DNA of 64,000 bases from assembly GCF_900110435.1 (NCBI RefSeq), contig NZ_FODT01000007.1:277544-341543 (forward strand). Direction: 5' to 3'. The position numbers and the translations under genes were made by a program. The notes under the pieces were generated by a model. It did not search any database. It was not told where the DNA came from and saw only the letters and a list, made by a program, of their open reading frames with translations. Within the stretch, counting starts at the first letter, position 1; every line of letters begins with the position of its first letter. Positions 26,710 to 35,810 of this stretch are shown in pieces. The stretch comes from Rhodopseudomonas pseudopalustris (GTDB taxonomy: Bacteria > Pseudomonadota > Alphaproteobacteria > Rhizobiales > Xanthobacteraceae).

Positions 26710-27912
26710 ATGGCTGGCCAGGAACAACTCGATCAAGACGCCATAGCTGCCCAATGGGAAGCGTCGATGGCCTCGGAGGACCCCGAGGCCGCAGCGAAGG
26801 CGGCTGAGGAGAACGAACTCACCGGGACGATGGCGGAGCAATGGGCCGCCATGGTCGAGGACGGCGGCCGCGATCTCGGCGCCGGCAAGAACAGCGGCGA
26901 GCGCGTGCTGTCGCAGGAGGAGATCGACAATCTCCTCGGCTTCAGCGTCGGCGAGGTGCATCTCGACGAGAACTCCGGCATTCGCGCGATCATCGACTCG
27001 GCGATGGTCTCCTACGAGCGTCTGCCGATGCTCGAAATCGTTTTCGACCGCCTGGTGCGATTGATGACGACGTCGTTGCGCAATTTCACCTCCGACAACG
27101 TCGAGGTTTCGCTCGACCGCATCACCTCGGTGCGGTTCGGCGACTACATGAATTCGATTCCGCTGCCCGCGGTGCTGTGCGTGTTCAAGGCCGAGGAGTG
27201 GCAGAATTTCGGGCTCGCCACCGTCGATTCCAGCCTGATCTATTCGATGATCGACGTGCTGCTCGGCGGCCGCCGCGGCCAGGCCGCGCTTCGGATCGAA
27301 GGCCGGCCCTACACCACGATCGAGACCAATCTGGTGAAGCGGCTGCTGCAGGTCGTGCTCGCCGACGCCGAGCAGGCGTTCCGGCCGCTGTCGCCGGTGG
27401 CGTTCTCGATCGACCGGCTCGAAACCAATCCGCGCTTTGCCGCGATCAGCCGTCCCGCCAACGCCGCGATCCTGGTGCGCCTGCACATCGACATGGAAGA
27501 CCGCGGCGGCAACATCGAATTGCTGCTGCCCTACGCCACGATCGAACCGATCCGCGGCGTGCTGATGCAGATGTTCATGGGCGAGAAGTTCGGCCGTGAT
27601 CAGGTCTGGGAGGGCCACCTCGCCACCGAGGTCGTGCAGGCCGAGATTTCGGTCGACGCGGTGCTGTACGAGGCCGAGGTTCCTCTGAAGCAATTGATGG
27701 CGCTGCAGGTCGGCGACACGCTACCGCTGGACCTGCGGGCCGATGCGCTGGTGGCCGTCCGCTGCGGCAGCGTCACATTGACGGAAGGCCGAATGGGCCG
27801 GGTCGGCGACCGCGTCGCCATTCGGGTCACCAAGCCGTTACGCAGGCCGGTCACGACCTACGCGATGTTCGAGCGGACCGATGAGCAGAGCAAAATGATG
27901 GAGGCACAATGA
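26710..27912 (+). CDS. fliM: flagellar motor switch protein FliM
   Basis: FliM (400 residues) is the C-ring protein that binds phosphorylated CheY and sets rotation direction. The N-terminal CheY-binding motif LSQEEIDNLLGF is visible, here preceded by an unusual acidic extension of about 65 residues (AAKAAEENELTGTMAEQ) that is longer than in enteric FliM, where the motif is at the very N-terminus. The middle domain (FTSDNVEVSLDRITSVRFGD) and the SpoA-like C-terminus follow. It starts six bases after fliL and overlaps the next gene by four bases. Confidence 0.95.
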   Translation: MAGQEQLDQDAIAAQWEASMASEDPEAAAKAAEENELTGTMAEQWAAMVEDGGRDLGAGKNSGERVLSQEEIDNLLGFSVGEVHLDENSGIRAIIDSAMVSYERLPMLEIVFDRLVRLMTTSLRNFTSDNVEVSLDRITSVRFGDYMNSIPLPAVLCVFKAEEWQNFGLATVDSSLIYSMIDVLLGGRRGQAALRIEGRPYTTIETNLVKRLLQVVLADAEQAFRPLSPVAFSIDRLETNPRFAAISRPANAAILVRLHIDMEDRGGNIELLLPYATIEPIRGVLMQMFMGEKFGRDQVWEGHLATEVVQAEISVDAVLYEAEVPLKQLMALQVGDTLPLDLRADALVAVRCGSVTLTEGRMGRVGDRVAIRVTKPLRRPVTTYAMFERTDEQSKMMEAQ

Positions 27913-28343
27913 GCCACACCTTCGCACTCGTTATCGAAAGTCTGGTCGCCGTCCTGTTGATGCTGACCATCGGCTATTGCTGGCTCCTCAACAAGCGGCT
28001 GCTGCGGCTCAAGGCCGACGAGCAATCGCTCAAGGCGACGATCGGCGAACTGATCACCGTGACCGAGATCGCCGAGCGCGCGATCGGCGGGCTCAAGCTG
28101 ACGGTGCGCGAAGTCAACGACAATCTCGGCCGCGACATCGCCTCGGCGACGGCGCTGTCCGATCATCTGAGGAAGCAGCTCGCCGAAGGCGACAACGTGC
28201 TGCGCCGGCTGTCGAAGATCGTCGCGGCGGCGCGGCCGTCCTCGGAGCAGACCGACGAGCCGGTGTTGTCGGCGGCGCGCGCCAACGCCGCGGCGGCGGA
28301 GGCGTTCGCCGAGCGGCGACGGCATAGCGGCCTGGCTGCATGA
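27909..28343 (+). CDS. DUF6468 flagellar-locus membrane protein
   Basis: The 144-residue product has one N-terminal membrane segment (ALVIESLVAVLLMLTIGYCW) followed by a helical cytoplasmic or periplasmic part (KADEQSLKATIGELITVTEI). This matches the DUF6468 proteins found between fliM and motE-like genes in alphaproteobacteria. It overlaps fliM (ATGA) and the next gene by four bases, so the three are translationally coupled. The role is unknown; position argues for a motor or export accessory function. Confidence 0.75.
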   Translation: MSHTFALVIESLVAVLLMLTIGYCWLLNKRLLRLKADEQSLKATIGELITVTEIAERAIGGLKLTVREVNDNLGRDIASATALSDHLRKQLAEGDNVLRRLSKIVAAARPSSEQTDEPVLSAARANAAAAEAFAERRRHSGLAA

Positions 28344-29107
28344 ACGCATTTCGCGACATCCGCATCCTTCCGGTCGTGCTGGTCGCGATCCTCGGCCTTG
28401 TCGTGCTCAAGGTCGCCGGGTTGATGCTCGATGGCGGCTATATGTTCGATTACGATCCCAAGGCCACCAAGCCGTCTTGGGCGCAGGCCAACCTGAATTT
28501 TCCCGGCGGCAACGCCAAGACCGGAGATTCCGACATCACCGGCTCGGTGCCGGCGGCGCCGAAGAAGGAAGAGCCGAAGCCGGTGGTCGCGCCGCCGGAG
28601 GAGGCCAAGCCGGCCGAGACCGAGCCGCCGCAGGCGATATCTCCCGCCGAGCGCGCCATTCTGGAGCGGCTGCAGGCTCGGCGGCAGGAACTGGATGCGC
28701 GCGCGCGAGAGGTCGAAATCCGCGAGAGTCTGCTGAAGGCGGCGGAGAAGCGGATCGAGTCGCGAGTCGAGCAGATAAAGGCCAGCGAGGGCGAAATCGG
28801 AAAGGCGACCGAGCAGAAGACCGAAGCCGACGCCGCGCGCTTCAAGGGCATCATCACGATGTACGAATCGATGAAGCCGAAGGACGCGGCGAAGATCTTC
28901 GATCGGCTCGAGATGCCGGTTCTGATCGAAATCGCTTCGCAGATCGCGCCGCGCAAGATGTCCGACATTCTCGGTCTGATGACGCCCGAAGCCGCCGAGA
29001 AGCTGACGGTCGAGATGGCGCGCCGGGCCAGCGGCAGGTCGGCCGCCACGGCGTCGGCCGCTGCGCTACCGAAGATCGAGGGCCGGCCGCTTCCGCCGCG
29101 GCAGTAA
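28340..29107 (+). CDS. MotE-like flagellar chaperone
   Basis: The 255-residue product has one N-terminal membrane or signal segment (ILPVVLVAILGLVVLKVAG), a Pro/Lys/Glu-rich linker, a coiled coil (AILERLQARRQELDARAREV) and a C-terminal MgtE-N-like domain (YESMKPKDAAKIFDRLEMPV, ASQIAPRKMSDILGLMTPEA). This is the layout of MotE, the periplasmic chaperone for MotC in Sinorhizobium. It is the last gene of the fliL run. A large secreted TPR protein encoded 760 bases downstream is a candidate client. Confidence 0.8.
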   Translation: MNAFRDIRILPVVLVAILGLVVLKVAGLMLDGGYMFDYDPKATKPSWAQANLNFPGGNAKTGDSDITGSVPAAPKKEEPKPVVAPPEEAKPAETEPPQAISPAERAILERLQARRQELDARAREVEIRESLLKAAEKRIESRVEQIKASEGEIGKATEQKTEADAARFKGIITMYESMKPKDAAKIFDRLEMPVLIEIASQIAPRKMSDILGLMTPEAAEKLTVEMARRASGRSAATASAAALPKIEGRPLPPRQ

Positions 29108-29175
29108 CGGCCGAACAGCGGTCGGTCCTGATCCAATCCGAACCGGACCGCTTCGATGATGCGTCTTGTACGCGA

Positions 29176-29192
29176 CTTCGCTCGAAAACGCT
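29176..29192. repeat. fragment of dispersed palindromic repeat
   Basis: CTTCGCTCGAAAACGCT is identical to the right part of the palindrome at 61635-61678. Only one arm is present, so it is a relic or a partial copy. Confidence 0.5.
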
Positions 29193-29197
29193 GGATT

Positions 29198-29527
29198 CTA
29201 ATCGCAGATCCGCGTCAGCACCGCCTTGAATCCGAGTGACGGAGATTCCGCTGCGACGCCCTCGACCTGCGCGTAGTCGCCGATCGAGGAGCCGTGGAAA
29301 TCGACCCGGACTTCGTCGAGGCCGAATACGGATGGCTGGCTCGGATCGCTGGTGTGACGTCGACTGGTGATCTTGCCGCGGATGGAGCCGCCGTCCTGCT
29401 CGTAGTAACCGATATAGGCAAAGGCGGAACTACCCCCGCGGAGCCTGCCGCTATCCGCAAACACGACGCCCACCGCCTTGCGGCGCGGCGTTTCGAACTC
29501 GACTTTGTACAAGCCCTTCAGCAACAT
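29198..29527 (-). CDS. GrlR-family small protein
   Basis: The 109-residue product starts MLLKGLYKVEFETPRRKAVG and contains RLRGGSSAFAYIGYYEQ, a beta-rich pattern like the GrlR-type regulatory fold (T3SS negative regulator family), which also occurs widely in Bradyrhizobiaceae without a type III secretion context. It has no signal peptide. ATG at 29527 has AGGA ten bases upstream. It is a single gene inserted between the fliL run and the TPR gene on the opposite strand. Function here is unknown. Confidence 0.65.
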   Translation of the reverse strand: MLLKGLYKVEFETPRRKAVGVVFADSGRLRGGSSAFAYIGYYEQDGGSIRGKITSRRHTSDPSQPSVFGLDEVRVDFHGSSIGDYAQVEGVAAESPSLGFKAVLTRICD

Positions 29528-29734
29528 TGTCGGGAATCCTGAATGAAACTGGCTGGATCGGGAGTCTCACTGTCGCATCGTCGTCGTGAGGTGAGCGGAC
29601 GAATGCATATTCGTCTTTGATCATATACCAGAAAACGTGTTGATCCGATCCTGTTAAATCATAGATTGCAACTTATGATTCACGACCCGGTTGCTAGATC
29701 CGCTGGCCGGGGTGACCGCGCAAATGGTGGATGG
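29528..29734. other. gene-free stretch upstream of the TPR gene
   Basis: This AT-richer stretch holds no convincing gene. It runs between the GrlR-like gene and the CtrA-type box at 29735. It probably carries the promoters of both flanking genes. Confidence 0.4.
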
Positions 29735-29749
29735 TTAAGCTAACGTTAA
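29735..29749. promoter_or_regulatory. CtrA-type box before the secreted TPR gene
   Basis: TTAA-GCTAACG-TTAA is an exact TTAA-N7-TTAA match, about 117 bases before the chosen start codon at 29866. An in-frame ATG at 29731 would overlap the box and is therefore unlikely as a start. Confidence 0.6.
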
Positions 29750-29865
29750 CGGCTTTCATGGTGGAGTGGCGCGTGAGTGCCCGCGCTGAACCCGCGCGTG
29801 GAACAATGCGAGAAGGCGGGACGCGGCCCGCTCGGCAGAACAGGGTCGTTGACCGGAAGACACGG

Positions 29866-32800
29866 ATGGCGCGGATGGCTGCCGCTGCAGTTTGGTCGCA
29901 GGCGCTCTGCTGGCGCCTCGCACGATTCTGTCTGGCGTTAGGGCTCGTTCTCACCATCGCGCTCGCAGCGCGGCCGGCGGCCGCGCAAGCGGTGCGCGGC
30001 GAAGCCAGCTTCGATGCGACCGGCGGCTATGGCCGGCTGTTGCTCAAGCTTGCCGAGGACGTCGAGTCCGACGTCACCATGGCCGGACTGATCCTGGTGA
30101 TCCGCTTCAAACGTCCGGTGGACATCCCGATCGACAAGCTCGCCGACTCCGCCCCGAACTACATCGGCTCGGCGCGTCTCGACCCCGACGGGTCTGCGGT
30201 GCGGCTTGCGCTGGTCCGCAAGCTCAACGTCAATCCGATGGCGGCGGGCGAGCGGCTGTACGTCGATTTTCTTCCCGACAATTGGTCGGGCGCGCCGCCC
30301 GGCCTGCCGCAGGACGTCGTCAAGGCGCTGGCCGAACGCGCGCGCCTGGCGGAGCGTGCGCTGCGGGCGCAACAGGCGAGGGCGGACGTCAAGAAGCGGC
30401 CGCCGATCCGTGTCCGAGCCTCGATGCAGCCGACCTTCGTGCGCTATTTGTTCGAGATCCCGAACGACGTCCAAGTCTCCTCGACGCTGACCGACAAGAA
30501 ACTGACGGTGTCGTTCAACACCGGGCTGAGCTTCGATCTCGCCGATGCCCAGCTCGCCGGCGCTCCGAACGTTGGAGCGATCAGCCAGAGGATCGACGGC
30601 AATGGGTCCAGCGTCGATTTTCCGCTGATCGGTGGAGCCGACGTGCGCTCGTTCCGCGAGGAGAAGAACTTCGTCGTCGACGTCGGTTTCCAGCCGCAGG
30701 ACGGTGAGCCGCTGAAGCGGAACTCGTCGGCGCTGACGTTGCCGGAGATCGCCAAGCTCGAACGCAAGCCCGCTGCTCCGGCGCGCGGCGCAGAGAACGG
30801 CAAGGCCGACACCCACGGTGCCGGCGACGCCGACCACGCGACGCCGGAAACCAAACCTGCCGCCAAGCCCCAGGCGCAGGCGGCGCCGCAATCCGCGGCC
30901 GCACCGCCGAAGGCCGCCGCGGCAGCGCCGGCGCCCGCTGGCCCTCCGCCGCGCCAGGCCGAGGCAGCAACGCCGTCCAAAGCCGCTGCGCCGCCTGTTG
31001 CGGCGCCTGTCGCGGCCGTGCCCACGTCCGCCGCGCCGGCCACGGCTGGCGCCGAGGCTTCGGCTGCACCCGCCGCCTCGCCCCAGCCAAGCGCTGGTCC
31101 GGTCGTCGCGGAGAACCCGCAAGCGCCGCCACCCGCTCCGGCCGACGCCGTTGTCGCAATGCCCGCCGCGGCGTCGAGCGCCGCCCGTGCCGCTGAGGCG
31201 CGCCGTTCGACCGACGGCCTCCAACTCACATTCACCTTCGCGACGCCGACCCCGGCGGCGCTGTTCCGGCGCGGCGAAATGATCTGGCTGGTGTTGGACA
31301 ACACCGCTCCGTTCGATCTCGCCGCGATCCGCCGCGAAGGCGGCGGCATCGTCGGCGACGTCGCCCGGGTCGCGCTGCCGCAGGGCCAGGCAGTTCGCAT
31401 CCGGCTCGATCGCCCGCAACTGGCCGCGCTGAGCGACGAAGACGGCTCCGGCAAGAGCTGGTCGATCACGCTGGCCGATTCCGGTCGCGGCGCGTCGCGA
31501 CCGCTGACCGCCGTGCGCAACATCGCCGATCCCGCCCGCTCCACCGTCACTGTCGCGCTCAACGGGCTCGGCCAGATCCATCGTCTCACCGATCCGGAAG
31601 CCGGCGACGCGCTCACCGTCGTGACCGCGCTGCCGCCGCCGCGCGGCTTCATCAAGCGGCAGACCTTCGTCGAGTTCAATCTCCTGGAGTCGATCCACGG
31701 CGTGGTGATCGAACTGAAGTCCGACGACGTCACCGTCGACGCCGCGGCCGATGCGGTGGTGCTGACGCGACCGGGCGGGTTGACGCTGTCGTCGGCCGAG
31801 CCGGCTGGGCAGGCCGGCTCGCCGACCGAGAAGCCGTTCTTCGACATCGCGCAATGGTCGAAGGATCAGGAAGGCCGTTTCCTCGAGGTCCTCGACGCGA
31901 AGGTCAACGCGGCGTCGGCCGCGACCGGCGACGACAGGCTGCCGGCGCGGCTCGATCTGGCGCGGTTCTACATGGCGCGCGGCCTGTATCAGGAAGCCAA
32001 AGGCGTGCTCGACCTCGCGCTGCTCGGCGTCAAGACCGGGCAGGAGGACACCGCGACGATGATCGGCCACGCCGCGGCCAGCGCGCTGATGTCGCGGCCG
32101 GAGCAGACGCTGAAGGACGTCGCAAATCCGGCGATCTCCTCGACCTATGACGCGCAACTGTGGAAGGGCGTCGCGCTGGCGCGGCAGGGCAAATGGCCGG
32201 AAGCGCGTGAGAAGCTGAAGACGGTGCAGTTCGCGGTCACCGCGCTGCCGCTCGACATTCAGCGCGAGGTGCTCGCCGCGGCGATGCGCGCCTCGCTCGA
32301 AGTGCGCGATTACTCCGGCGCCGCCAAGATCAGCAGCGACTTCGATCTGGTCGGAATTCCGGCGCAGATGAAGCCGCAGCTCGCTTTGATGCGCGGTTGG
32401 CTCGACGAGTCGCTCGGCCGCGATCAGGAGGCGCTGCGAAAATACAAGGAGGCGATGGGCTCGTCCGACCGCCAGGCCGCCAGCGAGGCCAAGTTTCGCG
32501 ATATCGTGCTGCGCTCCAAGCGCGACGAGCTGACGCCGGCCGAAGCGCTGCCGGAGCTCGAACGGTTGTCGGTGACGTGGCGCGGCGACGACCTCGAGGT
32601 CCGCACCCAGCAATTGCTGTCGAAGCTCTACGCCAACGCCGGCCGCTACCGCGACTCGCTGGCTGCGGCGCGGATCGCGACGCAGCTCGCGCCGAACTCC
32701 GAATACGCGCGTCAGGCGCAGGACGACAGCCGGGCGCTGTTCTCGCAGATCTTCATCGGCAGCAAGGGCGACGACATCCCGCCGATCGAGGCGCTGGCGA

Positions 32801-33615
32801 CGTTCTACGAATTCCGCGAACTGACGCCGATCGGCCGTCGCGGCGATGAGATCATCCGCCGGCTCGCCGATCGGCTGGTCGCTGTCGATCTGCTCGATCA
32901 GGCGAGCGAGCTGTTGCAGTACCAGGTCGACAAGCGGCTCGAAGGCGCGGCGCGCGCCCAGGTCGCAGCGCGGCTGGCGATGGTCTATCTGATGAACCAC
33001 AAGCCCGACCGCGCGATCGCCGCGTTGCATTCGTCGCGGATCGCCGACCTCGCCGGCGAAATACGTCAGCAGCGGTTGCTGCTCGAAGCGCGGGCGCAGA
33101 GTGACATCGGCCGTCACGATCTCGCGCTCGACATCATCAGTAACATCGGCGGTCGCGAGGCGATCCGTCTGCGCTCCGATATCTACTGGGCGTCGCGGCG
33201 CTGGCGGGAATCCTCCGAGCAGATCGAATTGTATCTCGGCGATCGCTGGCGTGATTTTACGCCACTGTCGCAGGCCGAAAAGGGCGATGTGATCCGCGCC
33301 GTGGTCGGCTACGCGCTGGCCGAGGATGCGCTCGGTCTCGGCCGCTTCCGGGAGAAATTCGCGCCGCTGATGACCGACCCGGCCGACCGCGCCGCCTTCG
33401 ACATCGCCAGCAGGCCGGCCGCCGGCGACAGCGCGGCGTTTGCCGCGATCGCCAAGATGGCGGCGAGCGTCGACACGCTCGAAGGCTTCCTGCGCGAGAT
33501 GAAGCTGCGCTTCCCCGACGCGACCGCCCGCGCCGCGCCGCCCGGCGCCGATATGAACTCGACCGGCTCGCTGCCGGAGGTCCCGAAGGTCCGCGTCATC
33601 AAGATGACGCGGTAG
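29866..33615 (+). CDS. large secreted TPR-repeat protein of the flagellar locus
   Basis: The 1249-residue product has a signal peptide (FCLALGLVLTIALAARPAAA before QAVRG), an N-terminal beta-rich region resembling AMIN domains (about 45-200), a low-complexity Ala/Pro linker (about 300-445), a second AMIN-like stretch, and a helical C-terminal half (from about 660) with TPR-type repeats such as LARFYMARGLYQEAKGVLDL and LAAARIATQLAPNSEYARQA. The start at 29866 is chosen for the signal peptide and because the upstream frame crosses a CtrA-type box. Position between motE-like and fliP genes suggests a periplasmic motility role, possibly like MotC; this is inference. Confidence 0.7.
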   Translation: MARMAAAAVWSQALCWRLARFCLALGLVLTIALAARPAAAQAVRGEASFDATGGYGRLLLKLAEDVESDVTMAGLILVIRFKRPVDIPIDKLADSAPNYIGSARLDPDGSAVRLALVRKLNVNPMAAGERLYVDFLPDNWSGAPPGLPQDVVKALAERARLAERALRAQQARADVKKRPPIRVRASMQPTFVRYLFEIPNDVQVSSTLTDKKLTVSFNTGLSFDLADAQLAGAPNVGAISQRIDGNGSSVDFPLIGGADVRSFREEKNFVVDVGFQPQDGEPLKRNSSALTLPEIAKLERKPAAPARGAENGKADTHGAGDADHATPETKPAAKPQAQAAPQSAAAPPKAAAAAPAPAGPPPRQAEAATPSKAAAPPVAAPVAAVPTSAAPATAGAEASAAPAASPQPSAGPVVAENPQAPPPAPADAVVAMPAAASSAARAAEARRSTDGLQLTFTFATPTPAALFRRGEMIWLVLDNTAPFDLAAIRREGGGIVGDVARVALPQGQAVRIRLDRPQLAALSDEDGSGKSWSITLADSGRGASRPLTAVRNIADPARSTVTVALNGLGQIHRLTDPEAGDALTVVTALPPPRGFIKRQTFVEFNLLESIHGVVIELKSDDVTVDAAADAVVLTRPGGLTLSSAEPAGQAGSPTEKPFFDIAQWSKDQEGRFLEVLDAKVNAASAATGDDRLPARLDLARFYMARGLYQEAKGVLDLALLGVKTGQEDTATMIGHAAASALMSRPEQTLKDVANPAISSTYDAQLWKGVALARQGKWPEAREKLKTVQFAVTALPLDIQREVLAAAMRASLEVRDYSGAAKISSDFDLVGIPAQMKPQLALMRGWLDESLGRDQEALRKYKEAMGSSDRQAASEAKFRDIVLRSKRDELTPAEALPELERLSVTWRGDDLEVRTQQLLSKLYANAGRYRDSLAAARIATQLAPNSEYARQAQDDSRALFSQIFIGSKGDDIPPIEALATFYEFRELTPIGRRGDEIIRRLADRLVAVDLLDQASELLQYQVDKRLEGAARAQVAARLAMVYLMNHKPDRAIAALHSSRIADLAGEIRQQRLLLEARAQSDIGRHDLALDIISNIGGREAIRLRSDIYWASRRWRESSEQIELYLGDRWRDFTPLSQAEKGDVIRAVVGYALAEDALGLGRFREKFAPLMTDPADRAAFDIASRPAAGDSAAFAAIAKMAASVDTLEGFLREMKLRFPDATARAAPPGADMNSTGSLPEVPKVRVIKMTR

Positions 33616-33666
33616 GCGTCGAGCCACGACGACAGGGGCTATGCAGCGCCTCGAGCGCCGCGCGGA

Positions 33667-34434
33667 CTACCCGCTGCCCGAATAGCTCTGCACCAGCGAG
33701 CCCGCGACCAGCGACCAGCCGTCGACCAGCACGAAGAAGATCAGCTTGAACGGCAGCGACACCACGACCGGCGGCAGCATCATCATGCCCATCGACATCA
33801 GCACCGATGCGACGACGAGGTCGATGATCAGGAACGGCAGGAACAGCAGGAAGCCGATCTCGAAGGCGCGCTTCAGCTCCGAGATCATGAAGGCCGGCAT
33901 CAGAATGCGCAGCGACAGCTCTTCCGGCGTGGCCGGCGGCTGCTCGCCGGACAGATCGAGGAACAGCTTGAGGTCCTTCTCCCGGACGTTCTTCTGCATG
34001 AAGATGCGCAGCGGTCCGGAGGCGCGCACCAGCGCATCCTCGACGGCCATCTCGTTGGCGATCAGCGGCTTGATGCCGTCGTCGTAGGATTTTTGCAGCG
34101 TCGGTCCCATCACGAAGCCGGTGAGAAACAGCGCCAGCGCGATGATCACAGAGTTCGGCGGCGCAGTCGCCGTGCCGAGCGCGGTGCGCAGCAGCGACAA
34201 CACCACCACGATCCGGGTGAACGACGTCATCATCACCAGGATCGACGGCGCGATCGACAGCACGGTCAGCAGCGCGATCAGCTGGATCGCACGCTCGGTC
34301 ACTCCGGTGCCACCGGCGCCGCCGAGATTGATGCTGACGTCCTGCGCAAGCGCCGGCGTCGCCAGCGCGGCTGCGGCGGCGATCAGGACGGTGAGGAAGA
34401 TGAATACTCTACGCGGTGTGGCCGGGCGGCTCAC
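33667..34434 (-). CDS. fliP: flagellar export gate protein FliP
   Basis: FliP (255 residues) is a core subunit of the FliPQR export gate. It has a cleavable signal peptide (FIFLTVLIAAAAALATPALA), then LTVLSIAPSILVMMTSFTRI, LFLTGFVMGPTL, and the C-terminal FLPFLIIDLVVASVLMSMGM, all diagnostic. Its ATG overlaps the fliO stop by four bases. It faces the TPR gene convergently, 51 bases away. Confidence 0.96.
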   Translation of the reverse strand: MSRPATPRRVFIFLTVLIAAAAALATPALAQDVSINLGGAGGTGVTERAIQLIALLTVLSIAPSILVMMTSFTRIVVVLSLLRTALGTATAPPNSVIIALALFLTGFVMGPTLQKSYDDGIKPLIANEMAVEDALVRASGPLRIFMQKNVREKDLKLFLDLSGEQPPATPEELSLRILMPAFMISELKRAFEIGFLLFLPFLIIDLVVASVLMSMGMMMLPPVVVSLPFKLIFFVLVDGWSLVAGSLVQSYSGSG

Positions 34435-35474
34435 GAAGGCGTCTTCGGACGACCCAGCAGAGACGCCATTTCGTCTTCGAGGCTCTCGAAGCCTGATTTC
34501 GTCGACGCCGGCGTCGCAGCCGGTGGCTCGGGGCGCGGTTCGGGCGCGCGGGGCGCCGGGCGGGCCGTCGGCTCGGGGGCGGCCGGCGGCGCGGCGGTCT
34601 CGGGCTTGGCGTCCGGCGGACGGCGGAGCGCCGCCTCGAGCCGGTTGGCCATCTCGGCGAGGTTCTGGTCCGCGGCCGAGACCGCGGCGGGCGTCGGCAG
34701 AACGGGCGCGGCCGGGGCCGGGGCCGCGGGCGGCACAGGCGGGGCCGGGCGTTCGGTCCGAATCGGCGGCTGCGCCTTCGGCGGTTCGGGACGCGGCGGA
34801 CGCGGCATCGCAGGTTCCGCGCGCGGTCGCGGCGCCGGGTCCATCCGCGGCTCGGGGCGGGATTCGGCGCGCGGCTCGGGGCGCAATTCAGGCCGGGGTT
34901 CGGAGCGCGGGTCGGGTCGGGCGATCGGCAATTCCGAACGCGGCATCGGTTCCGGGCGGGTCATCGGCTCCGGGATCAGGCCGGCGAAGGGATCGTTGCC
35001 GGGAAATTCGGTGGTGCGCCGCTGCGGCATCGGCGGCGGCGCCGGACGACGCGCTTCGTCGGCGAAGGAGGGGCGTGACGGCCGCGGCGGCAGTTCCGGC
35101 GTCTGCGGTTCGGGCGATTCGGTTGCGCCCTCGGCTTCCCAATCCGCCGGGGCCAGCCGCGGCTCGACGCCCAGGCCCGGGCGCTGCGCCGCCTGCTCGC
35201 GCGCCGGATTGGCGCGAATGATGTTGGATTCCACAACGATGTCGCTGGGGCCGCCGATCATCAGAAGATGCTCGACATTGTCGCGCCGCACCAGCACCAG
35301 CCGCCGCCGGCCATCGACAGCGGCGGCGTCGATCACCGCCAATCGGGGCATCCGGCCGCTCTTGGTGTGAGCGCCGAGGCGGTTGCCGGCGAAGCGCCGC
35401 ACCAGCCAGGCGGCCGCTCCGATCATCGCCAGAACGGCCAGAAACGCAAAAAAGAACATCAATGGCTGCGGCAT
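34431..35474 (-). CDS. fliO: flagellar protein FliO with long charged tail
   Basis: FliO (347 residues) is a membrane protein that stabilises FliP during gate assembly. It shows one N-terminal membrane segment (LMFFFAFLAVLAMIGAAAWL) and the FliO domain (VDGRRRLVLVRRDNVEHLLM, IGGPSDIVVE) within the first 85 residues. The remaining 260 residues are a disordered tail rich in Pro, Arg, Glu and Ala with repeated RPEP/RSEP/RPEL units, far beyond the usual FliO length of 100-150. It overlaps fliP by four bases. Confidence 0.88.
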   Translation of the reverse strand: MPQPLMFFFAFLAVLAMIGAAAWLVRRFAGNRLGAHTKSGRMPRLAVIDAAAVDGRRRLVLVRRDNVEHLLMIGGPSDIVVESNIIRANPAREQAAQRPGLGVEPRLAPADWEAEGATESPEPQTPELPPRPSRPSFADEARRPAPPPMPQRRTTEFPGNDPFAGLIPEPMTRPEPMPRSELPIARPDPRSEPRPELRPEPRAESRPEPRMDPAPRPRAEPAMPRPPRPEPPKAQPPIRTERPAPPVPPAAPAPAAPVLPTPAAVSAADQNLAEMANRLEAALRRPPDAKPETAAPPAAPEPTARPAPRAPEPRPEPPAATPASTKSGFESLEDEMASLLGRPKTPS

Positions 35475-35725
35475 ACTCGATCCCCGGAGAGAAGCGCGTC
35501 GCCTTCAGCTTCGTCTAAGGCGGCCCCCGACACGGGTGCAGGCTCGACGACGCGGCGCGCGCTCCTTTCATCCTTCTTAATAAGCAGCGGCAAGAACTGC
35601 CATCCGATTTTTCTCATCCGCCACGATTCATGGGGACCAAATCGCCTTCGACCGGCCGCAAACGCCAAGCCGGGGGCTGCGAAACAGCTCTTGTTAACGA
35701 ACAGGCAAGCCTTTCGTAACCAATC
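35475..35725. other. intergenic region between fliO and flgB
   Basis: No gene is visible. It is the divergent promoter region for fliO-fliP (left) and the flgB operon (right). A GG-N10-GC pattern at 35658-35671 on the minus strand is too degenerate to call a sigma-54 promoter. Confidence 0.5.
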
Positions 35726-35740
35726 TTAACCGGCCGTTAA
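35726..35740. promoter_or_regulatory. CtrA-type box of the flgB operon
   Basis: TTAA-CCGGCCG-TTAACC is an exact TTAA-N7-TTAA match, 71 bases before the flgB start codon, close to where a -35 element would be. Confidence 0.65.
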
Positions 35741-35750
35741 CCATGACCCC

Positions 35751-35763
35751 GGCAAATTCTGCC
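35751..35763. promoter_or_regulatory. FlbD-like site beside the flgB promoter
   Basis: GGCAA-ATT-CTGCC matches GGCAA-N3-TTGCC with one mismatch, ten bases downstream of the CtrA-type box and so near the start of transcription. In Caulobacter an FlbD site at this position represses the fliF operon. Confidence 0.4.
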
Positions 35764-35810
35764 TACTCCGGCGGTGTCACACAGGCGCCGTGACCGGGGC
35801 GGAGGCGGCG

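Noticed and set aside
35658..35671. GG-N10-GC pattern on the minus strand upstream of fliO, resembling a sigma-54 promoter
   Set aside because: The -24 half fits poorly, and neither an IHF-like site nor a GGCAA/TTGCC palindrome lies at the distance seen at the three accepted promoters.
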